Positions 45,231 to 54,298 are shown, counted from the first letter of the stretch. The stretch is 64,000 nucleotides of DNA from Terriglobales bacterium (GCA_025936825.1 JAICSO010000010.1:16257-80256), one strand, 5' to 3'. The notes: generated by a model from the letters alone, not told the origin. A program made the numbers and translations.

Positions 45231-45785
45231 ATGAAGCCTGCTCCTCCAATTCATCTCGTCGCGCACACCGATGGCGGCGCTCGCGGCAACCCAGGCCCAT
45301 CGGGATACGGCGTAGTGATTCACGATGCGCAAGGGCAGAAGGTAGCTGCGCTCAGTCAATACCTCGGGCACCAGACCAACAACTTTGCGGAGTATCAGGC
45401 GCTGATTGCGGCGTTGGAGTACGCCGTCGAGCACGGGCCGAAGGCACTGCGGGTGATCAGCGACTCGGAACTGCTGGTACGGCAGATGAAGGGCATCTAC
45501 AAAGTGAAAGAACCGACGCTGCGCGATCTTCATGGTCGGGCAAGCCAACTGGTTCGACAACTCCAGTGGTTCGACATCGATCACGTACTGCGCGGCCACA
45601 ATAAAGAAGCTGACCAACTGGCGAATGACGCCATGGACAAGGGATCGGGACGCGCGCCCTTCCGCTCACCTGTGCCCACAGCCGCACCGCGGGAGTTCAA
45701 TGGCATAGTGTGTGATGGCAAAGTCGAACTCTTGGATGGCAGTCTACCCGACGGGACGGCAGTTCAGGTGAGAGTAAAGCGCTAG
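45231..45785 (+). CDS. Ribonuclease H (RNase HI-like) with extra C-terminal beta domain
   Basis: Cleaves RNA in RNA-DNA hybrids. The catalytic set is complete: Asp14 in HTDGGARGNPGP, Glu54 in NNFAEYQAL, Asp78 in VISDSELL and Asp128 in HNKEADQLAN. The first 140 residues match the single-domain RNase HI fold close to archaeal-type enzymes. After residue 155 comes a short domain, FNGIVCDGKVELLDGSLPDGTAVQVRVKR, resembling the small beta domains (DUF2281/DUF104-type) usually found as separate proteins. The ATG has no Shine-Dalgarno sequence, since the word element reaches almost to it. Confidence 0.9.
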   Translation: MKPAPPIHLVAHTDGGARGNPGPSGYGVVIHDAQGQKVAALSQYLGHQTNNFAEYQALIAALEYAVEHGPKALRVISDSELLVRQMKGIYKVKEPTLRDLHGRASQLVRQLQWFDIDHVLRGHNKEADQLANDAMDKGSGRAPFRSPVPTAAPREFNGIVCDGKVELLDGSLPDGTAVQVRVKR

Positions 45786-45825
45786 GATCAGCACGGACGA
45801 ATGCCCACGTAACTCCAAATCTCAA

Positions 45826-46794
45826 CTACGGGATCAGCAGCAGTTTGCCAGTTGTCTTGCGGCCCTCCAGATCACGATGCGCCTGCTGAGCGTCTTCGAG
45901 GTTATAGATGTGCTCGACCCGAAGCTTGAGCTTTCCAGCAGCAATCATTCCAAGCACAGCTTCGGCGCGGGCCAGCAACTCTTCGCGGGTAATGATGTAG
46001 TCGCCCAACTTTGGGCGCGTTACGAACAGAGAGCCCTTGGCGCTGAGTTGAATGAGGTCGAATGGCGGCACCGCGCCACTTGAGCCTCCGTAAAGGACCA
46101 TCATGCCTCTCGGGCGCAGGACGTTCAAACCTTTGTCGAAAGTCGTTTTTCCCACCGAGTCATAGACAACATCGACACCTCTGCCGCCGGTCAGGCGCTT
46201 GGTTTCAGCTTCGAAATCGGTTTTTGTGTAGAGGATGACCTCGTCCGCACCGGCTTCACGGGCCAGCTTGGCTTTTTCTTCGGTGGATACAGTCCCGATG
46301 ACGCGAGCTCCAAGGTTGTGCGCCATCTGCACCAGCAGCAGTCCAACACCGCCGGCGGCGGCGTGAACGAGCGCGGTCTGGCCGGACTTCAACGGGAAAG
46401 TGTCGTACGCAAGATAATGGGCCGTCATTCCCTGCAGCATGGCTGCGGCGGCATCGCGATCACTGACTCCGTTGGGAATGGGAACTAGGCGCTCCGCGGG
46501 AACGGCGGCGTACTCGGCATATGCACCGAGAGGACCTGCGTAGGCGACGCGATCGCCGGGCTTGACAATCTTCACGTCTGCGCCGATTTCGGAGACCACG
46601 CCCGACGCTTCTTGGCCGTTGACGAACGGCAGCGGCGCTTTGTAGCGCCCCTCACGCAGGTAGACGTCGATGAAGTTCACACCTGCAGCGGCAATCTTAA
46701 CCACGGCTTCATTCAGCTTGGGCTTCGGTACTGGAATGTCGACGACTTGCAGCGCCTCTGCGCCGCCCGGTTGCTGGATCTGAATGGCTTTCAT
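45826..46794 (-). CDS. qor: Quinone oxidoreductase (Qor-type, NADPH)
   Basis: A medium-chain zinc-independent reductase of 322 residues that reduces quinones with NADPH, in the cytoplasm. The N-terminal substrate domain includes GVNFIDVYLREGRYKAPLPFVNGQEASGVV. The Rossmann domain begins with VHAAAGGVGLLLVQMAHNLGARVIGTVST, has YDSVGKTTFDKGLNVLRPRGMMVLYG, and ends LEDAQQAHRDLEGRKTTGKLLLIP. No zinc-binding Cys set is present. It is a single gene, convergent with the RNase H gene. Confidence 0.93.
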   Translation of the reverse strand: MKAIQIQQPGGAEALQVVDIPVPKPKLNEAVVKIAAAGVNFIDVYLREGRYKAPLPFVNGQEASGVVSEIGADVKIVKPGDRVAYAGPLGAYAEYAAVPAERLVPIPNGVSDRDAAAAMLQGMTAHYLAYDTFPLKSGQTALVHAAAGGVGLLLVQMAHNLGARVIGTVSTEEKAKLAREAGADEVILYTKTDFEAETKRLTGGRGVDVVYDSVGKTTFDKGLNVLRPRGMMVLYGGSSGAVPPFDLIQLSAKGSLFVTRPKLGDYIITREELLARAEAVLGMIAAGKLKLRVEHIYNLEDAQQAHRDLEGRKTTGKLLLIP

Positions 46795-46834
46795 GATGTT
46801 GGTTCTTTGTACGAAAACTACAGCACAGAAAACG

Positions 46835-47263
46835 CTAGTGCCGCTCCGCGCCTGAATACTTCGCGCCTATCATCCTCATGCGGGATGACATCGGCAAATC
46901 AGGCAGGGTGGGCGCATCGCCAAAAACTGCCTTAAATCCTCGGACAAAAACAATTGCATAGAACGCGAACAAGGGCAAAACCGGAAGCAGGCCGATCCAG
47001 TCTGAAATGGAGGTCTCCTCCCGCACAAAATAAGCGAGGGTACCAAGTCCAACAGCGAGCACTGGAGGAATAACAATAAGAATCAGAATCGCAAAGCAAA
47101 CCTGTTGGCCGACTCTAAATGGATACTTCCGCGAGCTGAGATTCCGCCAAAAGCGTGCGGCGTTGAAGGCAGTTTCGGGATAAACTATATTCCGCTGCCG
47201 ATAATGCATTTCGCGCATCCACTCGTCGCGGCGCTGTTCTGGCGGCTTGTATCGCGATTGCAC
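46835..47263 (-). CDS. Small membrane protein of unknown function
   Basis: The 142-residue product has a long charged N-terminus (residues 1-50, SRKYPFRVGQQ) followed by two membrane helices (FAILILIVIPPVLAVGLGTLAYF and WIGLLPVLPLFAFYAIVFV), then a polar tail. I recognise no family. It lies directly after the bcp gene on the same strand (4-base gap), so it may be co-transcribed, though no functional link is evident. Confidence 0.65.
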   Translation of the reverse strand: MQSRYKPPEQRRDEWMREMHYRQRNIVYPETAFNAARFWRNLSSRKYPFRVGQQVCFAILILIVIPPVLAVGLGTLAYFVREETSISDWIGLLPVLPLFAFYAIVFVRGFKAVFGDAPTLPDLPMSSRMRMIGAKYSGAERH

Positions 47264-47267
47264 GTCC

Positions 47268-47741
47268 TTACGCTACGCCCTTCTGCGCTTCCTTCAGCCA
47301 CTCCAAAACCTGCTCGGCGTGACCTTCCGGCTTCACCTTTTCAAAGATGTGCTTGATCTTGCCATCGGGGCCGATGATGAACGTTGTCCTGGCCACGCCC
47401 ATCACTTTCTTGCCATACATATTCTTCTCTTGCATCACGCCGTAAGAATTGCAGATCCTCTTATCGGCGTCGGCGACGAGCGTGAATGGCAGGTCGTACT
47501 TGTCCACGAACTTCTTCTGGTCTTTAGCAGTGTCAGGCGAAACGCCAAGCACGACCGCGCCAATCTTCTCCACACGTTTAAAGGAATCGCGGAAGCTGCA
47601 GGCCTCAATCGTGCATCCGGGAGTATCGGCGCGAGGATAAAAATAGAGCACAACCCACCTGCCCTTGTAATCCTTTAGCGCGATCTTCTCGCCATTCTGG
47701 TCAACCGAGGTAAACTCCGGGGCTTTATCATTGATCTCCAT
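47268..47741 (-). CDS. bcp: Thiol peroxidase, bacterioferritin comigratory protein (Bcp/PrxQ)
   Basis: An atypical two-Cys peroxiredoxin that reduces hydrogen peroxide and organic peroxides using thioredoxin. The peroxidatic Cys43 and resolving Cys48 lie in TPGCTIEACSFRD, five residues apart as in the alpha2-type PrxQ. The conserved downstream segments YDLPFTLVADADKRICNSYGV and ARTTFIIGPDGKIKHIFEKVKPEGHAEQVL are present. The 157 residues are complete. It is divergent from the 47806 gene. Confidence 0.95.
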   Translation of the reverse strand: MEINDKAPEFTSVDQNGEKIALKDYKGRWVVLYFYPRADTPGCTIEACSFRDSFKRVEKIGAVVLGVSPDTAKDQKKFVDKYDLPFTLVADADKRICNSYGVMQEKNMYGKKVMGVARTTFIIGPDGKIKHIFEKVKPEGHAEQVLEWLKEAQKGVA

Positions 47742-47805
47742 GGGATCCTCTCCTGAACGTCATTGGTTATACCGCAAAAGCGAAAACCTCGCATCCAACT
47801 TGAAT

Positions 47806-49053
47806 ATGGGTTATGGGCGGGCACTCATTGCGGCGGTGATCTGCAGCCTATTTTTAGGCGCGGCATCTGCACAGGTAGCCAAACGGCGGGCCATCAGCAA
47901 AGGACCACGCGCACTCGGATTGATCGAGGTCGACCCACAGGGTCGAGGCCACCTCGTGCCCGTGGCGATCATGATCGACGGTCAGTTTTACGACGCAAGC
48001 GTGTACAAGGCGGATCCTGTGCCCATGGCACTGCAGCCAGGCACGGTTTACGAAGGGGTGAAGGCAGGCATTTCGCAGGGCCTGTTCACGGTGAGCAATC
48101 CCGTACCGCAGCATGGCTGGCTGGGACTGGGATCATGGAAGAGCAACGAGCAGATCGCAGCCGAAAAAGAAAAGGCCAAAGCCCGTTCCGCGAAGCTGGC
48201 CGAAAAACCGGCAGACGATTTCAAGGCAGGAGGCCCACCGCGCTTAAGCCGCACGGCCGAAGGCGCCCATCCCAAGCCATCTGAGACGACGAAGCCCGCA
48301 GAGACTGCTTCGACAACGTCGGCCCCAGACGATTCCGACCGGCCTGTGCTCAAGAAGCCTACGCCTCCTCCACAGGCGGCCCCGGCGGGTTCTATAGACG
48401 ATTCGGACCGGCCGGTCCTGCGTCGACAAGAGCCTGGCGAAGCGAAAGAGCAAACCAAGATTGAGCCGGACACCTCTCCGCTGCAAGGCAAGCTGAATGT
48501 GATTCCCGCAATTTCGGATGCGGAAGGGCCACACCCACGTCCGTACACGTATCAGACCAAGCCTGAGGAAGACCAGAGCTTCATGACAAAAATGGACGCG
48601 ATGGCCGCCGACGAGGTAAAGCGCCGCGCGGAAATGCTGTCGGGTGACCAAGGCAAGAAGCCGGAGGGCAAGAAGGCGAAGAACGCTGCTGTCACGCCGG
48701 AGTTCCGCGATCAGCAACTCAAAGTCTTGGACATTTCAGGAACAAATGAAGCAGTGCTGATCTACTCGGCTACCGCGACTGTCGCGTCGCGCGCCGATTT
48801 GCAGTTCAGTACCGTCGTAGTCGCGCGGCAGGACATCTACGGTGACTTGCACAAGATTTTTGCGCACACGAGCGACAACAACCATCTCGACATGCAACCT
48901 CGCTACGAGTTCATCGATGCCGTCGACGCGGACGGTGATGGACGAGGCGAACTTCTGTTCAGGCAGGTCGGCGATTCGGGAGCGGGATACGCGATTTATC
49001 GAGTGATTGGCAACCGGTTGTGGCCGCTTTTCGAGAGCAAACCGGGTTCCTAA
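47806..49053 (+). CDS. Secreted protein with Pro/Lys-rich middle, unknown function
   Basis: Start set at the ATG at 47806, which opens the signal peptide MGYGRALIAAVICSLFLGAASA; the longer frame overlaps the bcp start. A first domain (residues about 25-115, DPQGRGHLVPVAIMIDGQFYDASVYKADPVPMAL) looks like a small periplasmic beta domain. A disordered stretch follows that repeats DDSDRPVLKK/DDSDRPVLRR around Pro-rich runs. The C-terminal domain (from about 310) resembles FG-GAP/integrin-like repeats (FIDAVDADGDGRGELLFRQVGDSG). The function is unknown; a similar acidic C-terminal motif occurs in 17187-17765. Confidence 0.75.
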   Translation: MGYGRALIAAVICSLFLGAASAQVAKRRAISKGPRALGLIEVDPQGRGHLVPVAIMIDGQFYDASVYKADPVPMALQPGTVYEGVKAGISQGLFTVSNPVPQHGWLGLGSWKSNEQIAAEKEKAKARSAKLAEKPADDFKAGGPPRLSRTAEGAHPKPSETTKPAETASTTSAPDDSDRPVLKKPTPPPQAAPAGSIDDSDRPVLRRQEPGEAKEQTKIEPDTSPLQGKLNVIPAISDAEGPHPRPYTYQTKPEEDQSFMTKMDAMAADEVKRRAEMLSGDQGKKPEGKKAKNAAVTPEFRDQQLKVLDISGTNEAVLIYSATATVASRADLQFSTVVVARQDIYGDLHKIFAHTSDNNHLDMQPRYEFIDAVDADGDGRGELLFRQVGDSGAGYAIYRVIGNRLWPLFESKPGS

Positions 49054-49055
49054 AA

Positions 49056-49077
49056 GGGACGCCCACTGCGGCGTTCC
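49056..49077 (+). terminator. Hairpin after the 47806 gene
   Basis: GGGACGCC-CACTGC-GGCGTTCC with one wobble, three bases after the stop. Only a short TTC follows, so termination is uncertain. The rest of 49078-49159 carries CACAGAGG-like words and no gene. Confidence 0.4.
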
Positions 49078-49159
49078 TTCGTGAAACTTAGTGGTCTGTG
49101 GTGAGGTTCTTAAAAACCTTTAGCACAGTGGAGACGATGGTACACAGAGGAAAGCGGGA

Positions 49160-49930
49160 TTAAGCCAACACCGCGTCTTCGCCTTTTTGCGTTTTCCACT
49201 CGGCGGCAGCTTTCAGGAACGCAACAATGATAGGGTGGGGCTTGCCGGGTTCGGAAGAAAGTTGGGGCTGGAACAGAGTCGCGATAAAGAACCGGTGGGC
49301 CTGGGACTCGACGGCTCGGGGTTCGTGGCGCTCGCCGCGGGCAACGAACGGAAATCCGGCTTCGATAAAGGCCCACTCGAAATCGGCATTCACTTCAAAG
49401 TTGCAGAAGAATCCTTCCTCGACTACATCCTTTCCGTAAAACGAACTCAAATAGGAGCCAGGGCGGATGCGGAGACCCCGCACTGTGCCCGACAACTTGG
49501 GCGCCCCCGGCGCACGGTTGGGTACTTCGCAATCCACTGGCGTAATTACGATCTGTCCGGAGCCGGGTGAATTCTCGGCGGAATTTGCATCAGCCATGCC
49601 GACGACGTTACGGGCAATCTCGATGAGGGTGTATTGAAAACCGCCGCAGGTCCCCAGAAACGGCCAGTCGCGGCGTCGGGCAAACTCAATCCCGCGCAAC
49701 ATGCCATCGAAACTCTTGTAGGGACTGCCGGGTGCAGCCCAGAGCCCGTCAAACGCTTCAAGTTTTTTGTCGAGTTCGCGATCGAGCAGGGATTCGGTCG
49801 GCAGCCACTTGGGTTCGACTGAGATCTTCAATTGCTGGGCGGCATGCTGTAAGGATTTCTCGACCCAGGGAAGGGTGGGGGATGCCGGATCGAACTCTCC
49901 AAAGATGCCAATGCGTACGGCGTCTGCCAC
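49160..49930 (-). CDS. Class I amidotransferase-like protein related to CTP synthase C-terminus
   Basis: The 256-residue protein has the GATase fold with nucleophile elbow FLGTCGGFQY (Cys near residue 95). The position that is normally FHPE reads LFQPQLSS, so the catalytic His and Glu are replaced. This matches the group annotated as CTP-synthase C-terminal region-related proteins, in which some members carry selenocysteine at the nucleophile; here it is an ordinary Cys codon. It may have lost glutaminase activity. The substrate is unknown and no amidotransferase partner is adjacent. Confidence 0.8.
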   Translation of the reverse strand: MADAVRIGIFGEFDPASPTLPWVEKSLQHAAQQLKISVEPKWLPTESLLDRELDKKLEAFDGLWAAPGSPYKSFDGMLRGIEFARRRDWPFLGTCGGFQYTLIEIARNVVGMADANSAENSPGSGQIVITPVDCEVPNRAPGAPKLSGTVRGLRIRPGSYLSSFYGKDVVEEGFFCNFEVNADFEWAFIEAGFPFVARGERHEPRAVESQAHRFFIATLFQPQLSSEPGKPHPIIVAFLKAAAEWKTQKGEDAVLA

Positions 49931-49978
49931 GAGTTCATTGTAACTGAGAGACTCAGGACAGAAGGTGAATGGAGTCGG

Positions 49979-51235
49979 TTATTCGTATCGCAAAGCCTCT
50001 ACTGGATCGAGCTTTGAGGCCTTCATCGCCGGGAACAGTCCGCTGACAACTCCGACCAGCAGCAGCACAAGCGTTGAAACTAGAACGGTCATCATCGAAA
50101 TGCGCAGGTGGATGTCGCCTTTGCCGGAATCGTCTTCAAAGAGCGGCCCCATCATCGGCAGAGTGCCGACGGCTGCGGCAACCGCATAGGATACGACGAC
50201 ACCGAGCAAGCCTCCCAGCAGCATAATCAGAAGCGTTTCCGCGAGGAATTGCAGCTTGATGTGAGAGCGCTTGGCCCCGAGCGCGCGCCTTAAACCAATT
50301 TCACGGATACGCTCTTCCACGGAAACCAGCATGATGTTCATCACGCCAACACCGCCAATGCCGAGTGTGAGCGTGCCGATGAATGTGAGCAGTACTTCAA
50401 GACCGATAGTAATTCCGTCAATGATGGGGCGGAATTCATCGCGGCCAAACATTTGTAGAGCTTTGGGATCGGTGGGTGAAAAACCTTGACGACTTGCCAA
50501 TGTCGCGAGCACCTGCGCCATGGCGCGCTTCTCGAATTGTGGTGCAATGGGAGCAAACACCAGAACCGCGCCGTACTTCGTATTCCACAAATCACCAGCC
50601 GTCGAATAAGGAATCCAAACGGAATCATCGTCGCTGGAGAAATAGTTGCTGAGCTGGATCTTGCGCTGCATCACGCCGATCACCTGGAAGCGCACGCCGC
50701 CGATCTCAACCGTCTCGCCCACTGCGGGTCTTCCGCTGAAAAGTTGTTCCTTGATGCGTCCTCCCAGAAAGCACACGCGGCGACGTTCGAGTTCGTCACT
50801 GCTGTTGATCCAGCGGCCTTCGGAAGGGACCTCGTTGCGCATCTCGCCATATTCCGGGCAGACGCCGCGAACTGCGGCAGTCCCGACCAGGCGATCCTGA
50901 TAAGCAATCCCCGGGCGGCGGACCGTTTCACGGCAGACGTATTTCACCAGCGAAGCATTCGCTTTAATCAGATCGACGTCAGCCTGTTCGAGGACGACCT
51001 TCTTCCCTGCCCGTTGTCCACCCGGCTGTTCGCTGGTCTGGCCGGGCCAGCCGATCACAACGCTTTTCCCGAATGCGTTGAATCCGTTCACCAGGACGCT
51101 ACGGAAACTGTTGCCGTACGCGATCAGAAGCGTCACAGTCGCAATGCCCCAGACAATGCCGAGCATGGTGAGCAGGCTGCGCGTGATGTTGCGCTTCAGT
51201 GCGATCCAGGCTTCGAGAATGATCTGAGAAAGCAT
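49979..51235 (-). CDS. MacB/FtsX-family ABC permease
   Basis: Start set at the ATG at 51235 (MLSQIILEAWIALKRNITRSLLTMLGIVWG); the upstream extension lies in a word repeat. The 418-residue protein has the MacB layout: one N-terminal helix, a large periplasmic domain (residues about 45-275), and three C-terminal helices (FIGTLTLGIGGVGVMNIMLVSVEERIREIGLRRALGAKRSHI, then LIMLLGGLLGVVVSYAVAAA and STLVLLLVGVVSGLFPAMKA). Such permeases move lipoproteins, toxins or peptides from the periplasm with a LolD-like ATPase. No ATPase or MacA-type adaptor is adjacent. Confidence 0.9.
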   Translation of the reverse strand: MLSQIILEAWIALKRNITRSLLTMLGIVWGIATVTLLIAYGNSFRSVLVNGFNAFGKSVVIGWPGQTSEQPGGQRAGKKVVLEQADVDLIKANASLVKYVCRETVRRPGIAYQDRLVGTAAVRGVCPEYGEMRNEVPSEGRWINSSDELERRRVCFLGGRIKEQLFSGRPAVGETVEIGGVRFQVIGVMQRKIQLSNYFSSDDDSVWIPYSTAGDLWNTKYGAVLVFAPIAPQFEKRAMAQVLATLASRQGFSPTDPKALQMFGRDEFRPIIDGITIGLEVLLTFIGTLTLGIGGVGVMNIMLVSVEERIREIGLRRALGAKRSHIKLQFLAETLLIMLLGGLLGVVVSYAVAAAVGTLPMMGPLFEDDSGKGDIHLRISMMTVLVSTLVLLLVGVVSGLFPAMKASKLDPVEALRYE

Positions 51236-51240
51236 AAAAA

Positions 51241-51342
51241 CAGTTGCCAGTGGATAGTGGTTAGTTGCTAGTTGTTGTGCAATCGTCGGTAGCAATCGTT
51301 CAGGAGTCTTTACTAGCCACTAGTCACCAGCCACTAACCACT
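51241..51342. repeat. Word-repeat element (AGTGGTTAG / CTAACCACT)
   Basis: AGTTGCCAGTGGATAGTGGTTAGTTGCTAGTTG in one half is answered by ACTAGCCACTAGTCACCAGCCACTAACCACT in the other. It lies between the two MacB-like permease genes and overlaps the false upstream start of the first. Confidence 0.65.
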
Positions 51343-51346
51343 TTAT

Positions 51347-52609
51347 TTATCCTCCCGCCTCAAACCGCAAAGCTTCAATTGGATCCACCGAGGCGGCGCG
51401 GCGGGCCGGCACCAATGCTGAAAAAACTGCGATCGTTCCGAGCATCAAGCAGGAAAGCACGCCTGTTTTCCAGGTCGCGACTAAACCTGCAAAGAAATCC
51501 GGCATGGGAAGCAAATTCACGAGCGCACAGATTCCGTATGCAACGCCGAGGCCGATTCCGCCGCTGATCAGAGCGATGATCATGGCTTCGATGAAGAACT
51601 GGCGGAGAATAGAATGCGCGGGAGCACCAAGGGCCTTGCGCACGCCGATTTCGCGCGTACGCTCACGAACCGCCACCATCATCACGTTCATCACGCCGAT
51701 GCCGCCGAGGAAAAGGGTCACAAGCCCCACTGCGCCGAGGAAATACTTCATGCCATCGGTCATCGTGGTGAAGGCCTTGGCTTCCTGCACGGTGTCCCAG
51801 ATGGGACAGGCTTCTTTGTCAGTGGGGTCGTAACCGTGCATGCGCGCGAGCGCGACTCGCACCTGGTGTTTGCAACCTTCGTGTTGCCACACCGATTTAG
51901 GAGTCACCAGCATTTGGTCGAACGTGCGCGATGTGCCCGGCGGTTTGTCGGGAAAGTCACGGCGCATCGCAGAGAACGGAACGAAAATCTTGTTGACGTC
52001 CCAGCCGTCGTAGCTGGAGTCCTGCTTCTTCTTGGCCATCACACCGACGACAAGATACGGGATGTCATTCAAATAGATATTCTCGCCAATCGGGTTGCGC
52101 CCCTCGGGAAAGAGCTGCTTGGCGGCGTCGCTACCAACGAAAGCTACGCGACGTCCTTCGCGCTCATCATCCCAGTTGTAAAAGCGGCCCGAGCCCACCG
52201 TAAGACTGCGAATGTCGCCGAACTCAGGATAGGAACCGGTAACCAGAAAAGCAGCATTGTTGTAGTTGCTGTGCGTGCGGACATCGTTCTGCTCGAGCTC
52301 CGGAATGGCGTACTGGCAGTCGGTGCCCTCAGTTTGAACGGCCTGCACATCGGCGTCTTCCCAGTGCACGACTCTGCCGGCGCGAGTCCCTCCGGCCTGA
52401 AGGCTGGTGCGGCCATGGAAGACGATCATGATGTCTTTGCCGAGATTGCGAGACTGCTCTTCCTGCCCCTTGCGCAGGCCTTCCCCCGCGGCCACCATGA
52501 GTACGATCGACACAATTCCCCAGGCGATTCCGAACATGGTCAGGAAGGTACGGAGTTTATGAGACCAAAGCGTACGGAAAACGTCACTGATGAGATCGCG
52601 CAAAACCAT
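51347..52609 (-). CDS. MacB/FtsX-family ABC permease
   Basis: The 420-residue permease of the same type as its neighbour: LWSHKLRTFLTMFGIAWGIVSIVLMVAAGEGL at the start, a periplasmic MacB core domain, then FLGGIGVMNVMMVAVRERTREIGVRKALGAPAHSI and two more helices ending FSALVPARRAASVDPIEALRFEAGG. The two permeases are in tandem on the minus strand and could form one heterodimeric pump. The ATPase must come from elsewhere, possibly the orphan at 31770. Confidence 0.92.
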   Translation of the reverse strand: MVLRDLISDVFRTLWSHKLRTFLTMFGIAWGIVSIVLMVAAGEGLRKGQEEQSRNLGKDIMIVFHGRTSLQAGGTRAGRVVHWEDADVQAVQTEGTDCQYAIPELEQNDVRTHSNYNNAAFLVTGSYPEFGDIRSLTVGSGRFYNWDDEREGRRVAFVGSDAAKQLFPEGRNPIGENIYLNDIPYLVVGVMAKKKQDSSYDGWDVNKIFVPFSAMRRDFPDKPPGTSRTFDQMLVTPKSVWQHEGCKHQVRVALARMHGYDPTDKEACPIWDTVQEAKAFTTMTDGMKYFLGAVGLVTLFLGGIGVMNVMMVAVRERTREIGVRKALGAPAHSILRQFFIEAMIIALISGGIGLGVAYGICALVNLLPMPDFFAGLVATWKTGVLSCLMLGTIAVFSALVPARRAASVDPIEALRFEAGG

Positions 52610-52716
52610 GGTTTAAGATTTGGACGCCCGCGGTCGCGGAAAGTGAGCCGGGGAGGGCGCCTAAGAATGATACGCAGAGGAGAGGGGGTTGGTTCAGAGA
52701 AAGTGGATGGTTTCGA

Positions 52717-52832
52717 TGTCATTCCGAGGAGTGGAGCGAAGCGAAACGACGAGGAACCTGCTTGGCCCGTGCTGCTCAGGTCGCGCCGGCGAACAGCAGG
52801 TTTCTCGTCGCTGCCAGCTCCTCGGAATGACA
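52717..52832. repeat. Interspersed palindromic repeat, TGTCATTCCGAGGAG family
   Basis: Perfect 15-bp ends TGTCATTCCGAGGAG and CTCCTCGGAATGACA, as at 24098. The inner GAGGAACCTGCT and AGCAGGTTTCTCG form a second stem. It lies between the permease gene and lpdA, upstream of the former. Confidence 0.85.
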
Positions 52833-52882
52833 TTTTTTAATCGAGCTGGACAAGGGCGGACGGTCGCACAGAAATACTTCGC

Positions 52883-54298
52883 TTAGGCGTTGATCGCTAG
52901 TCCATACACGCTGTTTGACGCGTCCAGCATGGCTTCGGCCAGCGTTGGATGTGCGTGAATGGTCCACATCAAGTCTTCGACGGTCGCTTCGAGTTCCATC
53001 GCAGTGACCGCCTCGGCAATCAACTCGGTTGCCTGCGGCCCGATGATATGCACGCCGAGAACTTCTCCGTACTCTTTTTCAGAAACGATTTTGATGAAGC
53101 CTTCGTGCTCGCCGACGATAGACGCGCGCGAATTGGCGGTGAACGGGAATTTCCCAACTTTCACGTCATACCCTTGCTCGCGAGCCTTGGCTTCGGTAAG
53201 CCCTACGCTGCCAATCTCAGGATGGCAGTAGGTGACGTTCGGAATTCGTAGCAAGTTGATCGGCTTGTCCTGCTTACCGGCAATGTTCGAGATAGCAACG
53301 ATGCCTTCCATCGCGCCCACGTGCGCCAGTTGCGGGGTTCCAAGCACGATGTCGCCGATGGCGTAAATGCCGGGCTCAGCGGTCTGCATCCACTCATTCG
53401 TTTTCACAAAACCGCGCTCGGTCTGGATTTTCGTCTTCGCCAGGCCAACATTCTCGGTGAGCGGTTTGCGCCCGATGGCGATCAGGATCTTCTCGGCCTC
53501 AATTTTCTGTTGCTTGCCGTCCACGCTGAACGTGACGGCAATACCGGTCTTGTTCTTCTCAACCTTCTCGACCTTCGCTCCTGTGTGAGTGGTGATCCCA
53601 CGCTTGCGGTACACACGCGCGAGTTCCTTCGAGACTTCTTCGTCTTCGAGCGGGACCATGCGCGGCAGCATTTCGAGAATGGTGACTTCGCAATCGAAGG
53701 ATCGGAAGATTGAAGCGAACTCGACGCCGACAGCGCCGGCCCCAACAACGACGAGTGACTTCGGAATTTTGCCCAACTTCAGGATTTCGATATTGGTGAG
53801 CACTCGGTCATCCGGCTGGAGACCGGGAATCATGCGAGCTTCGGAGCCGGTGGCGAGGATAACGTTCTTCGTCTTGACCTGAGTAGTTTTCGAACCGTCT
53901 TTCAATTCGATCGTGTGGACGCCATTCTGCGCTGGGCCGGTCAGTTTGCCATACCCTTTCAGCATCTCGACTTTGTTCTTGCGCATCAGGAACTCGAGGC
54001 CCTTGGCGTGTTTGCTGACGATCTTTCCCTTGCGATCGAGCACGGCTTCCCAATTCAGCTTGCGCGCGGTAACACCTTCGATTCCAAATTCAGAGGCGTC
54101 TTTCAGGTGGTCCCAGAGTTCGGCGTTGAAAAGCAGGGCCTTCGTCGGAATGCAACCCACATGCAGGCAGGTCCCGCCCAGGTATGGATCCTTTTCGATC
54201 AGCGCTGTTTTCAGGCCATATTGCCCAGCTCGAATGGCGGCGGTGTACCCGGCGGGGCCGCTGCCGATAATGGCTACGTCGTACGTGGTTTCTGGCAA
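52883..54298 (-). CDS. lpdA: Dihydrolipoyl dehydrogenase
   Basis: FAD-containing E3 component that reoxidises dihydrolipoamide in the pyruvate or 2-oxoglutarate dehydrogenase complexes, or in the glycine cleavage system, with NAD. The FAD site GSGPAGYTAAI is followed by the redox disulfide Cys44-Cys49 (GGTCLHVGCIPTK), the NAD site VVGAGAVGVEFASIF, the second FAD motif YAIGDIV, and the C-terminal His-Glu dyad region MWTIHAHPTLAEAM. The 471 residues are normal. No other dehydrogenase subunit is adjacent. Confidence 0.96.
   Translation of the reverse strand: MPETTYDVAIIGSGPAGYTAAIRAGQYGLKTALIEKDPYLGGTCLHVGCIPTKALLFNAELWDHLKDASEFGIEGVTARKLNWEAVLDRKGKIVSKHAKGLEFLMRKNKVEMLKGYGKLTGPAQNGVHTIELKDGSKTTQVKTKNVILATGSEARMIPGLQPDDRVLTNIEILKLGKIPKSLVVVGAGAVGVEFASIFRSFDCEVTILEMLPRMVPLEDEEVSKELARVYRKRGITTHTGAKVEKVEKNKTGIAVTFSVDGKQQKIEAEKILIAIGRKPLTENVGLAKTKIQTERGFVKTNEWMQTAEPGIYAIGDIVLGTPQLAHVGAMEGIVAISNIAGKQDKPINLLRIPNVTYCHPEIGSVGLTEAKAREQGYDVKVGKFPFTANSRASIVGEHEGFIKIVSEKEYGEVLGVHIIGPQATELIAEAVTAMELEATVEDLMWTIHAHPTLAEAMLDASNSVYGLAINA

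Noticed and set aside
49160..49930. Selenoprotein reading of the GATase-like gene
   Set aside because: The nucleophile is an ordinary Cys codon, there is no in-frame TGA, and no SECIS-like hairpin is evident.
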